Position numbers and translations under genes: made by a program. Shown in pieces: positions 17,897 to 26,311 of a stretch of 64,000 bases of DNA; position 1 is the stretch's first letter, and the number at the start of each line of letters is the position of its first letter. The notes below the pieces were generated by a model that was given only the letters and a program-made list of their open reading frames with translations, ran no database searches and was not told the DNA's origin. Source of the DNA: Fructobacillus cardui (lineage in GTDB: Bacteria > Bacillota > Bacilli > Lactobacillales > Lactobacillaceae); NCBI RefSeq assembly GCF_023218935.1, contig NZ_JAJIAL010000001.1; one strand, 5' to 3'.

Positions 17897-18244
17897 TTAA
17901 TCTTTGGCTTCGTCCTTAGCTTCTTCAGCAGTGGTATCGTCAGCCTTTGCTGCTTCTTCAGCAGACTTTACTTCTTCAGTCTTAGCTTCTTCTTCAGGCT
18001 TAACAGTCCGGATAGCAGTTGCTTCAAAAGTCAAAATAACGCCTTCGGCGTCCAAATCAACAGTCTTTGCTTCTTCGTTGACAGCATCAACAACAGCATG
18101 CAAGCCACCAATGGTGATAACCTTAGCACCTGGCTTCATGTTGCTACGCATTTCTTGTTGGCGTTGTTGCTGCTTCTTGCTTGTCCGTGACATCCACCAG
18201 AGCATGACAACGATAATTAATAGAGGGAAAATGAAACTTTGCAT
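17897..18244 (-). CDS. yajC: Preprotein translocase accessory subunit YajC
   Basis: Small membrane protein that associates with SecDF/SecYEG. It is 115 residues: one N-terminal membrane helix (residues 4-18), a basic stretch, the conserved core MKPGAKVITIGGLHAVV, and a long acidic Ala/Glu/Asp tail (about the last 35 residues) longer than usual. It lies 47 nt downstream of tgt, the common tgt-yajC arrangement in bacteria. The acidic low-complexity tail is the only odd point. Confidence 0.92.
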   Translation of the reverse strand: MQSFIFPLLIIVVMLWWMSRTSKKQQQRQQEMRSNMKPGAKVITIGGLHAVVDAVNEEAKTVDLDAEGVILTFEATAIRTVKPEEEAKTEEVKSAEEAAKADDTTAEEAKDEAKD

Positions 18245-18291
18245 AAGAACTTCCTTTAATTTATTTTTGTTTAAACTATTGTAACAAATTT

Positions 18292-19509
18292 TTAGAACAA
18301 ACGCGCGTTGGCTTTGTTATAACCATAATCTTCCAAGACCTGCTCGCGGAATTCCAAGAGTCGGTCCTCTTCAATGGCAGTCCGCATTTCTTCCATTAAG
18401 TTCAACAAGTAGCGCAGGTTGTGCTCAGAGGCAATCTGAGCGCCCAGCAACTCATTCGCATTAAAGAGATGGTGCAAGTAAGACCTGGAAAGGTTTTGAT
18501 AGGGACTATAAGATGGCAAATCATATTGCGCTAGGTTGCCAAACTGATTTGTTCGAATTGGATTCTTTGAATAGTATTCCAAATCAGAATCGATGGGTGA
18601 AAAGTCATTCTTGTACTTTGAATTCTTGATCACCACCCGACCACGCTTGGTCATCAGTGTTCCCTTACGACCAACTCGCGTTGGCAAGACACAGTCAAAC
18701 ATGTCCACCCCGCGAATCACAGAGTCAATCAAGGAATCAGGAGCGGCCACGCCCATCAAATACCGGGGCTTGTCCTCGGGTAAGATTGGCATAGTAAAGT
18801 CCAAAACCCGGTTCATTTCCTTCTTTGATTCACCAACAGATAAACCACCAACGGCATAACCTGGCAAATCCATCTTGACTAATTCCTTAGCGGATTCAGT
18901 CCGCAAATCGCGGAAACCTGCTCCCTGGACAATTCCAAACAAAGCCTGAGTATCGGTCTTCTTGTGATACTGTTGTGCCCGGTCCGCCCAGCGCAATGAT
19001 CGCTGCATCGAATCGCGGATATACTCATAGGTTTCAAAATAGGGAATGGCTTCATCCAGCTGCATCATGACATCGGAACCCAAATTATTCTGAATGCGCA
19101 TGGCCACTTCTGGCGACAAAAACATCTTGTCGCCGTTCACGTGGTTGCGAAAGATTGCTCCCTCTTCACTCAATTTTCGTGAATCGGACAACGAGAAGAC
19201 CTGAAAGCCACCAGAATCCGTCAAGATGGCCTGATCCCAGTCCATATACTTGTGTAAACCACCGGCCTCGGCAATTAACTCATCGCCGGGGCGAACCCAC
19301 AAGTGGTAGGTATTGGCCAAGATAAACTGTGAGCCAATTTCCTTCAGTGTTCGATTGTTGACGCCCTTAACGGCACCCTGAGTCCCAACCGGCATAAACA
19401 TTGGGGTTTCAAAGGTTCCATGAGGAGTATGTAACCGGCCACGACGTGCACCGGTATGTTTTTCAGTATGAAGGTGTTCGTACCAAACGGCACCCTTTTG
19501 CTGTGTCAT
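18292..19509 (-). CDS. tgt: tRNA-guanine transglycosylase, zinc-site cysteines missing
   Basis: TGT swaps guanine 34 of certain tRNAs for preQ1 or queuine. The 405-residue protein keeps the general base/nucleophile positions: D98 in TDSGGFQVF and D272 in MFDCVLPTR, and the line LDEAIPYFETY. Two departures stand out. The usual VQGG is VQGA (residues 194-197). The zinc site, normally C-x-C-x2-C followed by a histidine, has no cysteines at all: residues about 308-342 are instead an insertion rich in Asn, Tyr and Ser before SRSYLHHLF, where the histidine persists. The gene precedes yajC as usual. It is either a zinc-independent lineage or an enzyme with changed base preference. Confidence 0.88.
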   Translation of the reverse strand: MTQQKGAVWYEHLHTEKHTGARRGRLHTPHGTFETPMFMPVGTQGAVKGVNNRTLKEIGSQFILANTYHLWVRPGDELIAEAGGLHKYMDWDQAILTDSGGFQVFSLSDSRKLSEEGAIFRNHVNGDKMFLSPEVAMRIQNNLGSDVMMQLDEAIPYFETYEYIRDSMQRSLRWADRAQQYHKKTDTQALFGIVQGAGFRDLRTESAKELVKMDLPGYAVGGLSVGESKKEMNRVLDFTMPILPEDKPRYLMGVAAPDSLIDSVIRGVDMFDCVLPTRVGRKGTLMTKRGRVVIKNSKYKNDFSPIDSDLEYYSKNPIRTNQFGNLAQYDLPSYSPYQNLSRSYLHHLFNANELLGAQIASEHNLRYLLNLMEEMRTAIEEDRLLEFREQVLEDYGYNKANARLF

Positions 19510-19680
19510 ATTTCACCTGCTTCAAAAAAATTTTCACTATGCCCATTATAACACGGTCCATCTTGGAAACGACTGACAAGCAAAATAGTCTGAAAAAGCG
19601 GCCCGCAAAACATCATGAATGAGTGTTATGATACTATTGTGAAATTGACTTAAAGCTAAAATAAGAAAGTTGGTTATCGA

Positions 19681-20199
19681 ATGGAACAAAATTATATCGC
19701 TCGGATGCGAGCAAAGGTTGGTCACGAAGGCATGATTTTCCCTTCTGCCTGGGGGGTTCTTTGGAATGAGACCCACGATGCCATCCTGCTAGAAAAGCGT
19801 GGCGATTCAGAGAAGGGTTATGGTTTCCCCGGTGGTTTCTTGGAATACGGCGAGTCACCAATGCAGGCCGTTGTCCGTGAATTTAAAGAAGAAACCAACC
19901 TCGATGTCGAAGTGGTTCGCCTTTTAGGCGTTGCCAGCCACGTCACAGATAAAAATTCCTGGGGCGATGCCCAAGAGACCTTGTCAATGGGCTTTGAGGT
20001 TCGCTTGGTTCCTGGTGCTAGCGCATCAGATTTGGTTGTCGATGGTGACGAAACCTTGGCCGCCGACTTTATTCCGGTTAACCCAAGACCAGAAATGTTT
20101 GTTCCCGCTGCGGCGGAAACACTCGAACGTGTTTTGACTGAAAATGAGGCAAGCGACCAACCTTGGTTACGTGAATCTGTTTCAAACAAAAAGGCCTAA
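19681..20199 (+). CDS. Nudix hydrolase
   Basis: A 172-residue cytosolic pyrophosphohydrolase with a clear Nudix box from about residue 52 to 74 (G-F-L-E-Y-G-E start, then REFKEET), which binds the divalent metal. The substrate cannot be told from the box alone; ADP-ribose, NADH or oxidised nucleotides are family options. It is divergent from tgt. The stop codon TAA lies in the loop of the downstream terminator hairpin. Confidence 0.88.
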   Translation: MEQNYIARMRAKVGHEGMIFPSAWGVLWNETHDAILLEKRGDSEKGYGFPGGFLEYGESPMQAVVREFKEETNLDVEVVRLLGVASHVTDKNSWGDAQETLSMGFEVRLVPGASASDLVVDGDETLAADFIPVNPRPEMFVPAAAETLERVLTENEASDQPWLRESVSNKKA

Positions 20200-20209
20200 G
20201 GCCTTTTTT
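20188..20209 (+). terminator. Terminator overlapping the Nudix stop codon
   Basis: A 9-bp stem (20188-20196 / 20200-20208) with the TAA stop as its 3-nt loop, followed by T residues. Confidence 0.8.
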
Positions 20210-20385
20210 ATTTTACCCTTTCGACAAAGATTGTTTATTCATTCCCTAAACTGCAAATGAATCAAAACCTGAGCAAATCATCCCCCGGCGCGCTTGATTC
20301 CTGGGTCAACCTTAATACCATCATTCTCAAATATTTAAAAGTATTCTTTGATTTATTTTAATTAACGTCGGTATATTTGTATAAT

Positions 20386-20426
20386 ATTTTAAAATAATGA
20401 TTATTATTTTAAAATCATGATATAAT
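20386..20426 (+). promoter_or_regulatory. Promoter with a 13-bp palindromic operator candidate
   Basis: A perfect 13-bp inverted repeat (20386-20398 / 20403-20415, 4-nt spacer) lies just upstream of a consensus TATAAT at 20421-20426, covering where a -35 box would be. The repeat is almost pure A/T around an AATGATTATTATT core, so it could be an operator for a metal or Fur-like repressor, but such AT-rich palindromes also arise by chance. A second TATAAT is present at 20380-20385. Confidence 0.5.
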
Positions 20427-20430
20427 TTAG

Positions 20431-20669
20431 GTGCTAGGAACCTGGTGGCAGTATCCTTATATGAATACTTGTCTTAATTCCTACTTCTATTGTTCGACAT
20501 TTGGTAAACAGGATTCTTTCGTGTAATCAATGAGTTCCTAACTATATTTCTAGCACGTTTCCCGAAAAAAATTCATTTCTTATTCCACCCTGTTTACCTT
20601 TCCATTAATTCTTTCGCTGCCACCAAGCTACTAGCCAACTTTTGGACTGGAAAATCCCAGTCCTTTTTT
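20431..20669 (+). ncRNA. Structured RNA candidate, about 240 nt, 6S-like or leader
   Basis: Starts about 5 nt after a TATAAT box and ends in an intrinsic terminator (stem 20644-20650 / 20657-20663, then six T). Long-range complementary pairs exist: 20444-20451 with 20617-20624 (8 bp perfect), 20433-20437 with 20631-20635, and 20503-20512 with 20589-20598 (10 bp perfect). A local hairpin lies near 20452-20469, and 20431-20437 can alternatively pair with 20550-20556. No protein frame of note is present. A rod closed by its two ends resembles 6S RNA, but I do not recognise the sequence; a cis leader for the downstream permease is the other option. Confidence 0.45.
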
Positions 20670-20769
20670 GATACTAAAATTTTCTGCACTTTTTGGTGCT
20701 GGTATCCTCCGTATTTTTTTGATGACGTCCTCAATTTTTTTCTTTCAAGTACCTCCTGCCCTGCATTTT

Positions 20770-20798
20770 TTGTTAAAGACTGGTAGACTACCATTAAT
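20770..20798 (+). promoter_or_regulatory. Possible promoter for TSUP gene
   Basis: TTGTTA (20770-20775) and ATTAAT (20793-20798) are separated by 17 nt. The matches to consensus are moderate. The rest of 20670-20889 shows nothing else I can name. Confidence 0.3.
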
Positions 20799-20889
20799 TA
20801 GTGTCATTCTGATTGAAGGTTTGTATCTCGAACTTTCGCAATCCCTTACGGGTTTTGCTGAATATTTTATTTGAAAGCTGGTTTTTTTC

Positions 20890-21630
20890 ATGATTGCAAT
20901 TTTCTACGGTTTCCTAATTGGTTGCTTCGTTACCTTGATTGGTGGCGGAGGTGCCACTTTTTACCTTGGTGTCTTAACCTCGACTTTAGGCATGTCAACA
21001 GTCGTCGCCGTCCCAACCTCGCTTTTAATTGCCGTCTTCGCCCTCTTTTCAGGCATGGTAACACAGTGGCGGTTAAAAAATATCGAAAGTAAGCTTGGTA
21101 ATCGGTTGATTATTGCCGGGATTCCAGGCATTATCATCGGTACCGCCGTCTCCCGGTTCATTCCCGTTGCCGTTTATAATATTGGCGTTGGAATTTTACT
21201 GACAGGGATGGGCCTGATTGTCGTCATTAAAAATTTTCGCAAGAAAAAGGAAAATGAAAAGGCCAACGAAAATAGCAAAGTTGCCCCACTCTTCGGACTG
21301 ATTTCCGGACTCATGGTTGGATTTGGTGGCCTATCAGGTGGATCGGCCACCGTGGCGGGTCTTTCGATTATGAATGTTCCCGCGGTTAAGGCTGCTGGTA
21401 CCACGACTTATGTTTTGTGGGTCTTGGCTGTTGTCGGCCTTGTTAGTCACTTATTAAGTGGCGGCCCCATTTCTTGGACAGCTGGCCTCTACTTAATGAT
21501 TGGTGGCGTCGCTGGTTCGATTCTAACCCCACTTGTTTTGAAACAATTCGATCCCAAAAAGATTAACAAATTCTTGTCGCCCTTTATCGGCTTCGTCATT
21601 ATGTACTTTGGGATTCGTTTATTTTTTTAA
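20890..21630 (+). CDS. TSUP family (TauE/SafE) membrane permease
   Basis: A 246-residue integral membrane protein with about eight helices in two similar halves. Glycine-rich motifs FVTLIGGGGATFYLGV and MVGFGGLSGGSATVAG sit at the start of each half, typical of TauE/SafE/TSUP anion permeases. These are linked to export or uptake of sulfite, sulfonates or organic anions, but the substrate here is unknown. No strong ribosome site is visible in front of the ATG. It stands alone between a structured RNA candidate and the end of the convergent trp operon. Confidence 0.85.
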   Translation: MIAIFYGFLIGCFVTLIGGGGATFYLGVLTSTLGMSTVVAVPTSLLIAVFALFSGMVTQWRLKNIESKLGNRLIIAGIPGIIIGTAVSRFIPVAVYNIGVGILLTGMGLIVVIKNFRKKKENEKANENSKVAPLFGLISGLMVGFGGLSGGSATVAGLSIMNVPAVKAAGTTTYVLWVLAVVGLVSHLLSGGPISWTAGLYLMIGGVAGSILTPLVLKQFDPKKINKFLSPFIGFVIMYFGIRLFF

Positions 21631-21646
21631 AAATTAGTTATCAATA

Positions 21647-21686
21647 AAATAGGATGATCGCAACAATCGCAATCATCCTATTTTTT
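21647..21686. terminator. Bidirectional terminator, TSUP gene / trp operon
   Basis: A 12-bp stem (21647-21658 / 21672-21683) with flanking A and T runs between convergent genes. Confidence 0.85.
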
Positions 21687-21695
21687 AGATTAAAA

Positions 21696-23690
21696 TCAGG
21701 CATCTTCGACCGTTACGCCATCAACGGCAGCACGGATTTCCTCGGCGTATGCCTGTAACTTTGCCGATGCATTTTGACCATTGTCGGCCACAATCTGGAC
21801 ACAGGCGGACCCAATAATGACCCCATCGGCCAATTCCGTCATTGCTTGCGCCTGGTCGGCAGTATGGACACCAAAGCCAATGGCAACTGGGACATCCGTG
21901 ACCGCCTTAATTTGCCCAACGACCTGCGCTAAATTAGAAGCAAAGGACTCACGAGTGCCCGTCACCCCCAAAGAAGAAACCAGGTAGATAAAGCCGGTCG
22001 CCTCTTTGGCAATCATTGGAATCCGCTCACAAGACGTCACCGTAATCAGTGGCATCAAGTCCAAGCCATGCTTGTCAGTAAAGGGAGCCAATTCTCCCCA
22101 TTCTTCATAAGGCAAATCGGGGATAATCAGGCCATCAACACCGAATTTTTCACAGTCGGCAGTAAAACGCTCATAGCCATACTGGAGGACAACGTTTAGG
22201 TAGACCAAGAAGACCAGCGGCACTGCTGTTCGCCGCCGAATTTCCTTCACGGCTGCAAAAATTGATTCAATCGGTAAATTAGGGTCACGCAGAGCCCGTA
22301 AATCGGCCGCCTGAATAACGGGACCATCGGCGACTGGGTCGGAAAAAGGAATCCCAATTTCAATTACGTCAGCGCCACCTTCCGCCAAGGCTACAACATT
22401 GTTAACAGTCGTTTCCATGTCTGGATCATTAGCGGTGACGAAGGCAATAAAGTTCTTATGGTTTTTAAAGCTTTGACTAATTTTACTCATAAATTTCACC
22501 CCCCGGTACTTAGCAATCGCGGCCACATCTTTGTCGCCTCGGCCAGATAATGTGCAGACAATAACCTGGTCTTTTGGCAATGTTGGCGCTAATTTTTGCA
22601 CGTAGGCCACAGCATGGCAGCTTTCAATCGCGGCAATAATTCCCTCTTGCTTGGCAATGTACTCAAAGGCAGCCACGGCCTCATCATCGGTGATACCAAC
22701 ATATTGGGCCCGGTGTTCGGCCGCCAATGCGGCATGTTCTGGCCCAACTCCTGGATAATCTAATCCAGCCGAAATCGAATAAACCGGATTAATTTGGCCA
22801 CTGTCATTTTGCAAAAAGAGCGACTTCATGCCGTGAAAGACACCCAACCGGCCCTTTTCAATGGTTGCCGCCGTCAAATCAGTATCAACGCCCTTGCCGG
22901 CTGCTTCCACCCCAATCAAGTCCACCTCGGGATGGTCGATATAATGGGCAAAACTACCGATGGCATTAGAACCGCCGCCAACACAAGCAATGACCTTATC
23001 GGGCAAGCGTCCCAATTGGTCCTGAATTTGTTGCTTGGATTCCTGGCTGATAACACTTTGAAAATCACGCACCATCTCCGGATAAGGATGGGGGCCGGTT
23101 GCAGAGCCCATTACATAAAACGTGTCCTCAGGTCGGGCAGCAAAGTCCTGCAGAGCGGCATTAATCGCATCCTTCAAGACCATTGATCCGGAAGTCACGG
23201 CATGAACCTTGGCCCCAAGGAGTTCCATTCGATAAACGTTCAACCGCTGGCGGTCCGTGTCTTCCTTTCCCATAAAGACTTCACATTCCAGGCCAAACAA
23301 GGCGGCAATCGTTGCCGTAGCTACCCCGTGTTGACCGGCACCAGTTTCGGCAATCAAGCGTTTCTTGCCCATCTTCTTGGCTAATAGTGCTTGGCCAATC
23401 ACGTTATTAATCTTATGTGCCCCCGTGTGGTTCAGGTCCTCGCGTTTGAAATAAATTTGGGCGCCACCAAGGTCTTCCGTCATGTTTTTGGCATAGTACA
23501 ACAGCGATGGGCGGTTGGCGTAATTAGCCAGTAGGTCAGCCAATTCCGCCTGAAAATCAGGATTGGCCTTCGCTTCCTGGTAAACATCGGCCATCTTATT
23601 CAACTCATTCATCAGAGTTTCCGGTACATATTGGCCACCATACTCTAAGAACCGACCGGCTTGTTTCTTTGTCTTGTATTCTGTTTCCAT
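21696..23690 (-). CDS. trpBA: Tryptophan synthase, in-frame TrpB-TrpA fusion
   Basis: The single 664-residue frame contains the whole beta subunit (residues 1-400; PLP lysine K93 in HTGAHKIN; phosphate loop GGGSNAIG) and the whole alpha subunit (401-664; EIGIPFSDPVADGP with the catalytic acids). Beta makes Trp from indole and serine; alpha releases indole from indole-glycerol phosphate. No stop and no linker separates them: KYRGVKF runs straight into the MSKISQSF start of alpha. A GGGGGGTGA stretch lies before that internal ATG (22490), so separate alpha could also be made. Fungi carry the reverse A-B order. It is the last gene of the trp operon; the ATG overlaps the trpF stop (TAATG). A base error at the former stop is possible. 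Confidence 0.93.
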   Translation of the reverse strand: METEYKTKKQAGRFLEYGGQYVPETLMNELNKMADVYQEAKANPDFQAELADLLANYANRPSLLYYAKNMTEDLGGAQIYFKREDLNHTGAHKINNVIGQALLAKKMGKKRLIAETGAGQHGVATATIAALFGLECEVFMGKEDTDRQRLNVYRMELLGAKVHAVTSGSMVLKDAINAALQDFAARPEDTFYVMGSATGPHPYPEMVRDFQSVISQESKQQIQDQLGRLPDKVIACVGGGSNAIGSFAHYIDHPEVDLIGVEAAGKGVDTDLTAATIEKGRLGVFHGMKSLFLQNDSGQINPVYSISAGLDYPGVGPEHAALAAEHRAQYVGITDDEAVAAFEYIAKQEGIIAAIESCHAVAYVQKLAPTLPKDQVIVCTLSGRGDKDVAAIAKYRGVKFMSKISQSFKNHKNFIAFVTANDPDMETTVNNVVALAEGGADVIEIGIPFSDPVADGPVIQAADLRALRDPNLPIESIFAAVKEIRRRTAVPLVFLVYLNVVLQYGYERFTADCEKFGVDGLIIPDLPYEEWGELAPFTDKHGLDLMPLITVTSCERIPMIAKEATGFIYLVSSLGVTGTRESFASNLAQVVGQIKAVTDVPVAIGFGVHTADQAQAMTELADGVIIGSACVQIVADNGQNASAKLQAYAEEIRAAVDGVTVEDA

Positions 23691-24517
23691 TACTTTCTCT
23701 CCTCTTGATGGACAATGGCTACCAGTGCCACCATCTTGTTTAAGTCTTTGTGTCCCTTTGTCTCCGCCCCAGAACTCACATCAACGAAATCAGGCTGATA
23801 AATCTGCAGTAAGTCGCTTAGATTATTGGGTTGAATCCCGCCGGCCACAAATAAATGAGTCGGTGCCAAACCGGTTAACCGCTGCCAATCTAATCGTTGA
23901 CCAGACCCAGCACCAGCATCAACCATTAAAAAATCAACTAGGTCGAGATTACTACCTGGGTGTTCGTCCGGACTGCCATTAAAGTTTGCTAAAGGCAAAT
24001 TACTGGCTGACTTTTCGTCCAAACGGCTACTAAAATTGGCTAAAACCGGATCACTAGCTGCCTGTTCGGCCAAACGGCCACTAAAATTGGCTAAAGCCGA
24101 ATCACTATCTTGATGCTTTTCCAAACCGCCATCCTGCACTTTGGACCGACGCAGCCGAAGCTGATTTTGCCAATCCTTAGCCTGGTCAATGGCACCATCC
24201 TCGACCAAAGCTTGAATAATTGGAACGCCAGCCACCCGTAACCGCCGTACTTCGGCGATTGGCCGCTGACCATGCAGCTGAATCATTTGAATCGTCCCCG
24301 TTTCAACTAATTTCAAAACCGTTTCGACCGGTTCAGCAACGAACACGCCGACCAGGGGAATCCGCTTATCCAGCGCCTTGCGCACTACCAAAGCTTCCTC
24401 TGCCATGACCTGATGGCGACCGGGAGCAAAAACCACCCCCGCCAAATCAGGGTGCGCCTCGTTGGCCATCAATGCCTCGTCCTTAGTCATCAAACCACAA
24501 ATTTTAATCTTGGTCAT
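23690..24517 (-). CDS. trpF: Phosphoribosylanthranilate isomerase with repeat insertion
   Basis: TrpF isomerises phosphoribosyl-anthranilate to the CdRP ketose, third step after anthranilate. The catalytic cysteine C7 in KICGL and the aspartate in MVDAGAGSGQRLDW are present. Length is 275 residues against about 200 normally. The excess is an in-frame block between KDWQNQ and VDFLMVD made of three 17-residue repeats (LANFSGRLAEQ..., LANFSSRLDEK..., LANFNGSPDEH...) plus a partial copy. The ATG is preceded by GGGGGAG at 7 nt and overlaps the end of trpC by 14 nt. The insert falls before the strand carrying the catalytic Asp, so activity may or may not survive. Confidence 0.85.
   Translation of the reverse strand: MTKIKICGLMTKDEALMANEAHPDLAGVVFAPGRHQVMAEEALVVRKALDKRIPLVGVFVAEPVETVLKLVETGTIQMIQLHGQRPIAEVRRLRVAGVPIIQALVEDGAIDQAKDWQNQLRLRRSKVQDGGLEKHQDSDSALANFSGRLAEQAASDPVLANFSSRLDEKSASNLPLANFNGSPDEHPGSNLDLVDFLMVDAGAGSGQRLDWQRLTGLAPTHLFVAGGIQPNNLSDLLQIYQPDFVDVSSGAETKGHKDLNKMVALVAIVHQEERK
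23950..24130 (-). repeat. 51-bp tandem repeat (about 3.5 copies) inside trpF
   Basis: Unit borders at 23950-24000, 24001-24051 and 24052-24102, with a partial unit to about 24130. The last two full units are highly alike and the first is more diverged. Unit length is a multiple of three, so the frame is kept. Confidence 0.9.
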
Positions 24518-25301
24518 GGGCCTGCTCCCCCAATCCTGCTTCAATAAAGGCTTTCGGGTTAGCCGACTTCATCAAGGCCTCCCCGATGAGCACACCATTG
24601 ATTCCTAAGGATTGCAGGTGGACGATGTCTTCCGGCTTTTTCACGCCACTTTCGGCAATAAAGGCAACGGAATCAGGCACCAAATCAAAGAGTCGTTGGC
24701 TGTTGTCAAAGGAAACGGTAAAGTCCTTTAAATTACGGTTATTAACCCCAATCATCTTGGCACCGACGGCCAGCGCCTGTCTGATTTCATCCTCGTCGTG
24801 TGCCTCGACTAACACCGCCAGTCCCAGACTTTCAGCCAGGTTCAAATAAGCTTCCAAATCCTCTGGTGACAAAATCGCCACAATCAACAGAATAATTTTT
24901 GCGCCCGCGACCTTGGCCTGATAGATCATATAGGGGTCGATAACAAAGTCTTTCCGCAATACGGGGCTAGTCACCGCTGGCGCAATCTCAGCCAAATAGT
25001 CTAATTTGCCCAAAAAGTAATCCGGCTCGGTTAGGACCGAAATGGCCGTTGCGCCGGCTTGATCATAGGTTTGGGCAATTTCTTGGTAAGGAAAATCAGC
25101 TGCAATCACGCCCTTGGAAGGCGAGGCTTTCTTAACCTCGGCAATCACGTGAATCCCCGGTGCTAAAAAACAGTCGTAAACGTCCTGCGGGTCAGCCACC
25201 GGCAAGGCTTCCGCCTGCGTTTTCAAATCAGCTACCGGCACCGCTTCTTTTTCTTTTATTAACCGGCTTTTGGTAGCGTCCACTAAGTCATCTAGAATCA
25301 T
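24504..25301 (-). CDS. trpC: Indole-3-glycerol phosphate synthase
   Basis: Closes CdRP to indole-glycerol phosphate, with loss of CO2 and water. The 265-residue TIM barrel shows the family signature EVKKASPSKG (about 56-65), the catalytic lysine in LRKDFVID, VLVEAHDEDE, GVNNRNL and the phosphate-binding AESGV and GVLIGEALM. It is in trp operon order: the ATG overlaps the trpD stop (ATGA) and its end overlaps trpF. Monofunctional, not fused to trpF as in enterics. Confidence 0.96.
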   Translation of the reverse strand: MILDDLVDATKSRLIKEKEAVPVADLKTQAEALPVADPQDVYDCFLAPGIHVIAEVKKASPSKGVIAADFPYQEIAQTYDQAGATAISVLTEPDYFLGKLDYLAEIAPAVTSPVLRKDFVIDPYMIYQAKVAGAKIILLIVAILSPEDLEAYLNLAESLGLAVLVEAHDEDEIRQALAVGAKMIGVNNRNLKDFTVSFDNSQRLFDLVPDSVAFIAESGVKKPEDIVHLQSLGINGVLIGEALMKSANPKAFIEAGLGEQAHDQD

Positions 25302-26311
25302 TCAACGGCCTCCGCAGCGGTTAAAGTTGCCAGCAAATCGGCCCCCCGACCATCATCAAGGGCCTCCTGGGCTAATTTCACACCCTCTTTAATCGTAATG
25401 GCTGGGTTGACGGCATTCAGACCATTGGCTGCATTTAAGACCACGATATCGCGCTTGGCCCCCCGTTCTTCACCGGACAAGATGGCCCGGGTAATAGCCG
25501 CATTCTCCTGCGCCGTCCCACCAACAATCTCTTCTTTGGTTGCCCGCTTCAAACCGAATTCCTCAGGAGTAATCGTTTGGAACTGAATATTGTCGCCCCG
25601 CAATTGCACTAACTTGGTTGGCGCAGAAATGGAAGCTTCATCGAGACCGTCCGTTCCATACAAAATGTTGGCCGACTGGACACCGAGCTGATGCAAAACC
25701 TGCGCCATTGGTTCTAACAATGCCCCATCATAAACGCCCAAAACCATTTTCTTGGGTTTGGCTGGATTGGCCAATGGTCCCAAGAGGTTAAAGATGGTCC
25801 GAATGCCCAAGCCACGACGAACTGGAGCCACATACTTCATCGCTTGATGGTACTTTTGGGCAAAAAGAAAGGTAAAGTGATTGTCCTTTAGCATTTGTTC
25901 GGCCTGGTCAACCTCCTGGTTAATGGGGAAACCGAGGGACTCTAAGACATCGGCAGCACCACTTTTTGAGGATGCAGCTCGGTTACCATGCTTGACCACG
26001 TCATAACCCAGACTGGCGATGACCAAACCCGCCGTTGACGAGATATTAAAGAAATTGGAGTGGTCACCACCGGTACCAACAATGTCCAAGCCCGCCGGCT
26101 GCTTAGGAAATTCTAAGGCCGCTTGGCGCATGGCTTGGGCAGCCCCAGCAATTTCATCGGCCGTTTCACCCTTTGCCGTTAAGGCCGTCAAAAGGGCGGC
26201 AATCTGAATCTCTTCGGCCTGGCCGGTCATGATTTCGCTGATGACTTCGGCCGCTTCCTCGAACGTTAAGTTTTGCTGTTGACTAACTTTTTGAATGACT
26301 GTTTTAATCAT
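25298..26311 (-). CDS. trpD: Anthranilate phosphoribosyltransferase
   Basis: Transfers phosphoribose from PRPP to anthranilate. It is 337 residues, normal for the family, with DIVGTGGD (PRPP pyrophosphate loop), KHGNRAASSKSGAADVLE and RRGLGIRTIFNLLGPLANP. It starts within the last 8 nt of the trpG frame and ends in an ATGA overlap with trpC, so translation is coupled along the operon. The gene looks intact. Confidence 0.96.
   Translation of the reverse strand: MIKTVIQKVSQQQNLTFEEAAEVISEIMTGQAEEIQIAALLTALTAKGETADEIAGAAQAMRQAALEFPKQPAGLDIVGTGGDHSNFFNISSTAGLVIASLGYDVVKHGNRAASSKSGAADVLESLGFPINQEVDQAEQMLKDNHFTFLFAQKYHQAMKYVAPVRRGLGIRTIFNLLGPLANPAKPKKMVLGVYDGALLEPMAQVLHQLGVQSANILYGTDGLDEASISAPTKLVQLRGDNIQFQTITPEEFGLKRATKEEIVGGTAQENAAITRAILSGEERGAKRDIVVLNAANGLNAVNPAITIKEGVKLAQEALDDGRGADLLATLTAAEAVE

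Noticed and set aside
20431..20669. RNase P RNA, tmRNA, SRP RNA or a known riboswitch at this locus
   Set aside because: None of the conserved motifs of these RNAs (for example the tmRNA ends, the SRP GGAAGG loop, or the FMN, Mg and SAM cores) is present; 6S remains only a structural resemblance.
20594..20794. 66-residue minus-strand frame
   Set aside because: No ribosome site, lies across the terminator of the structured RNA, and resembles no family I know.
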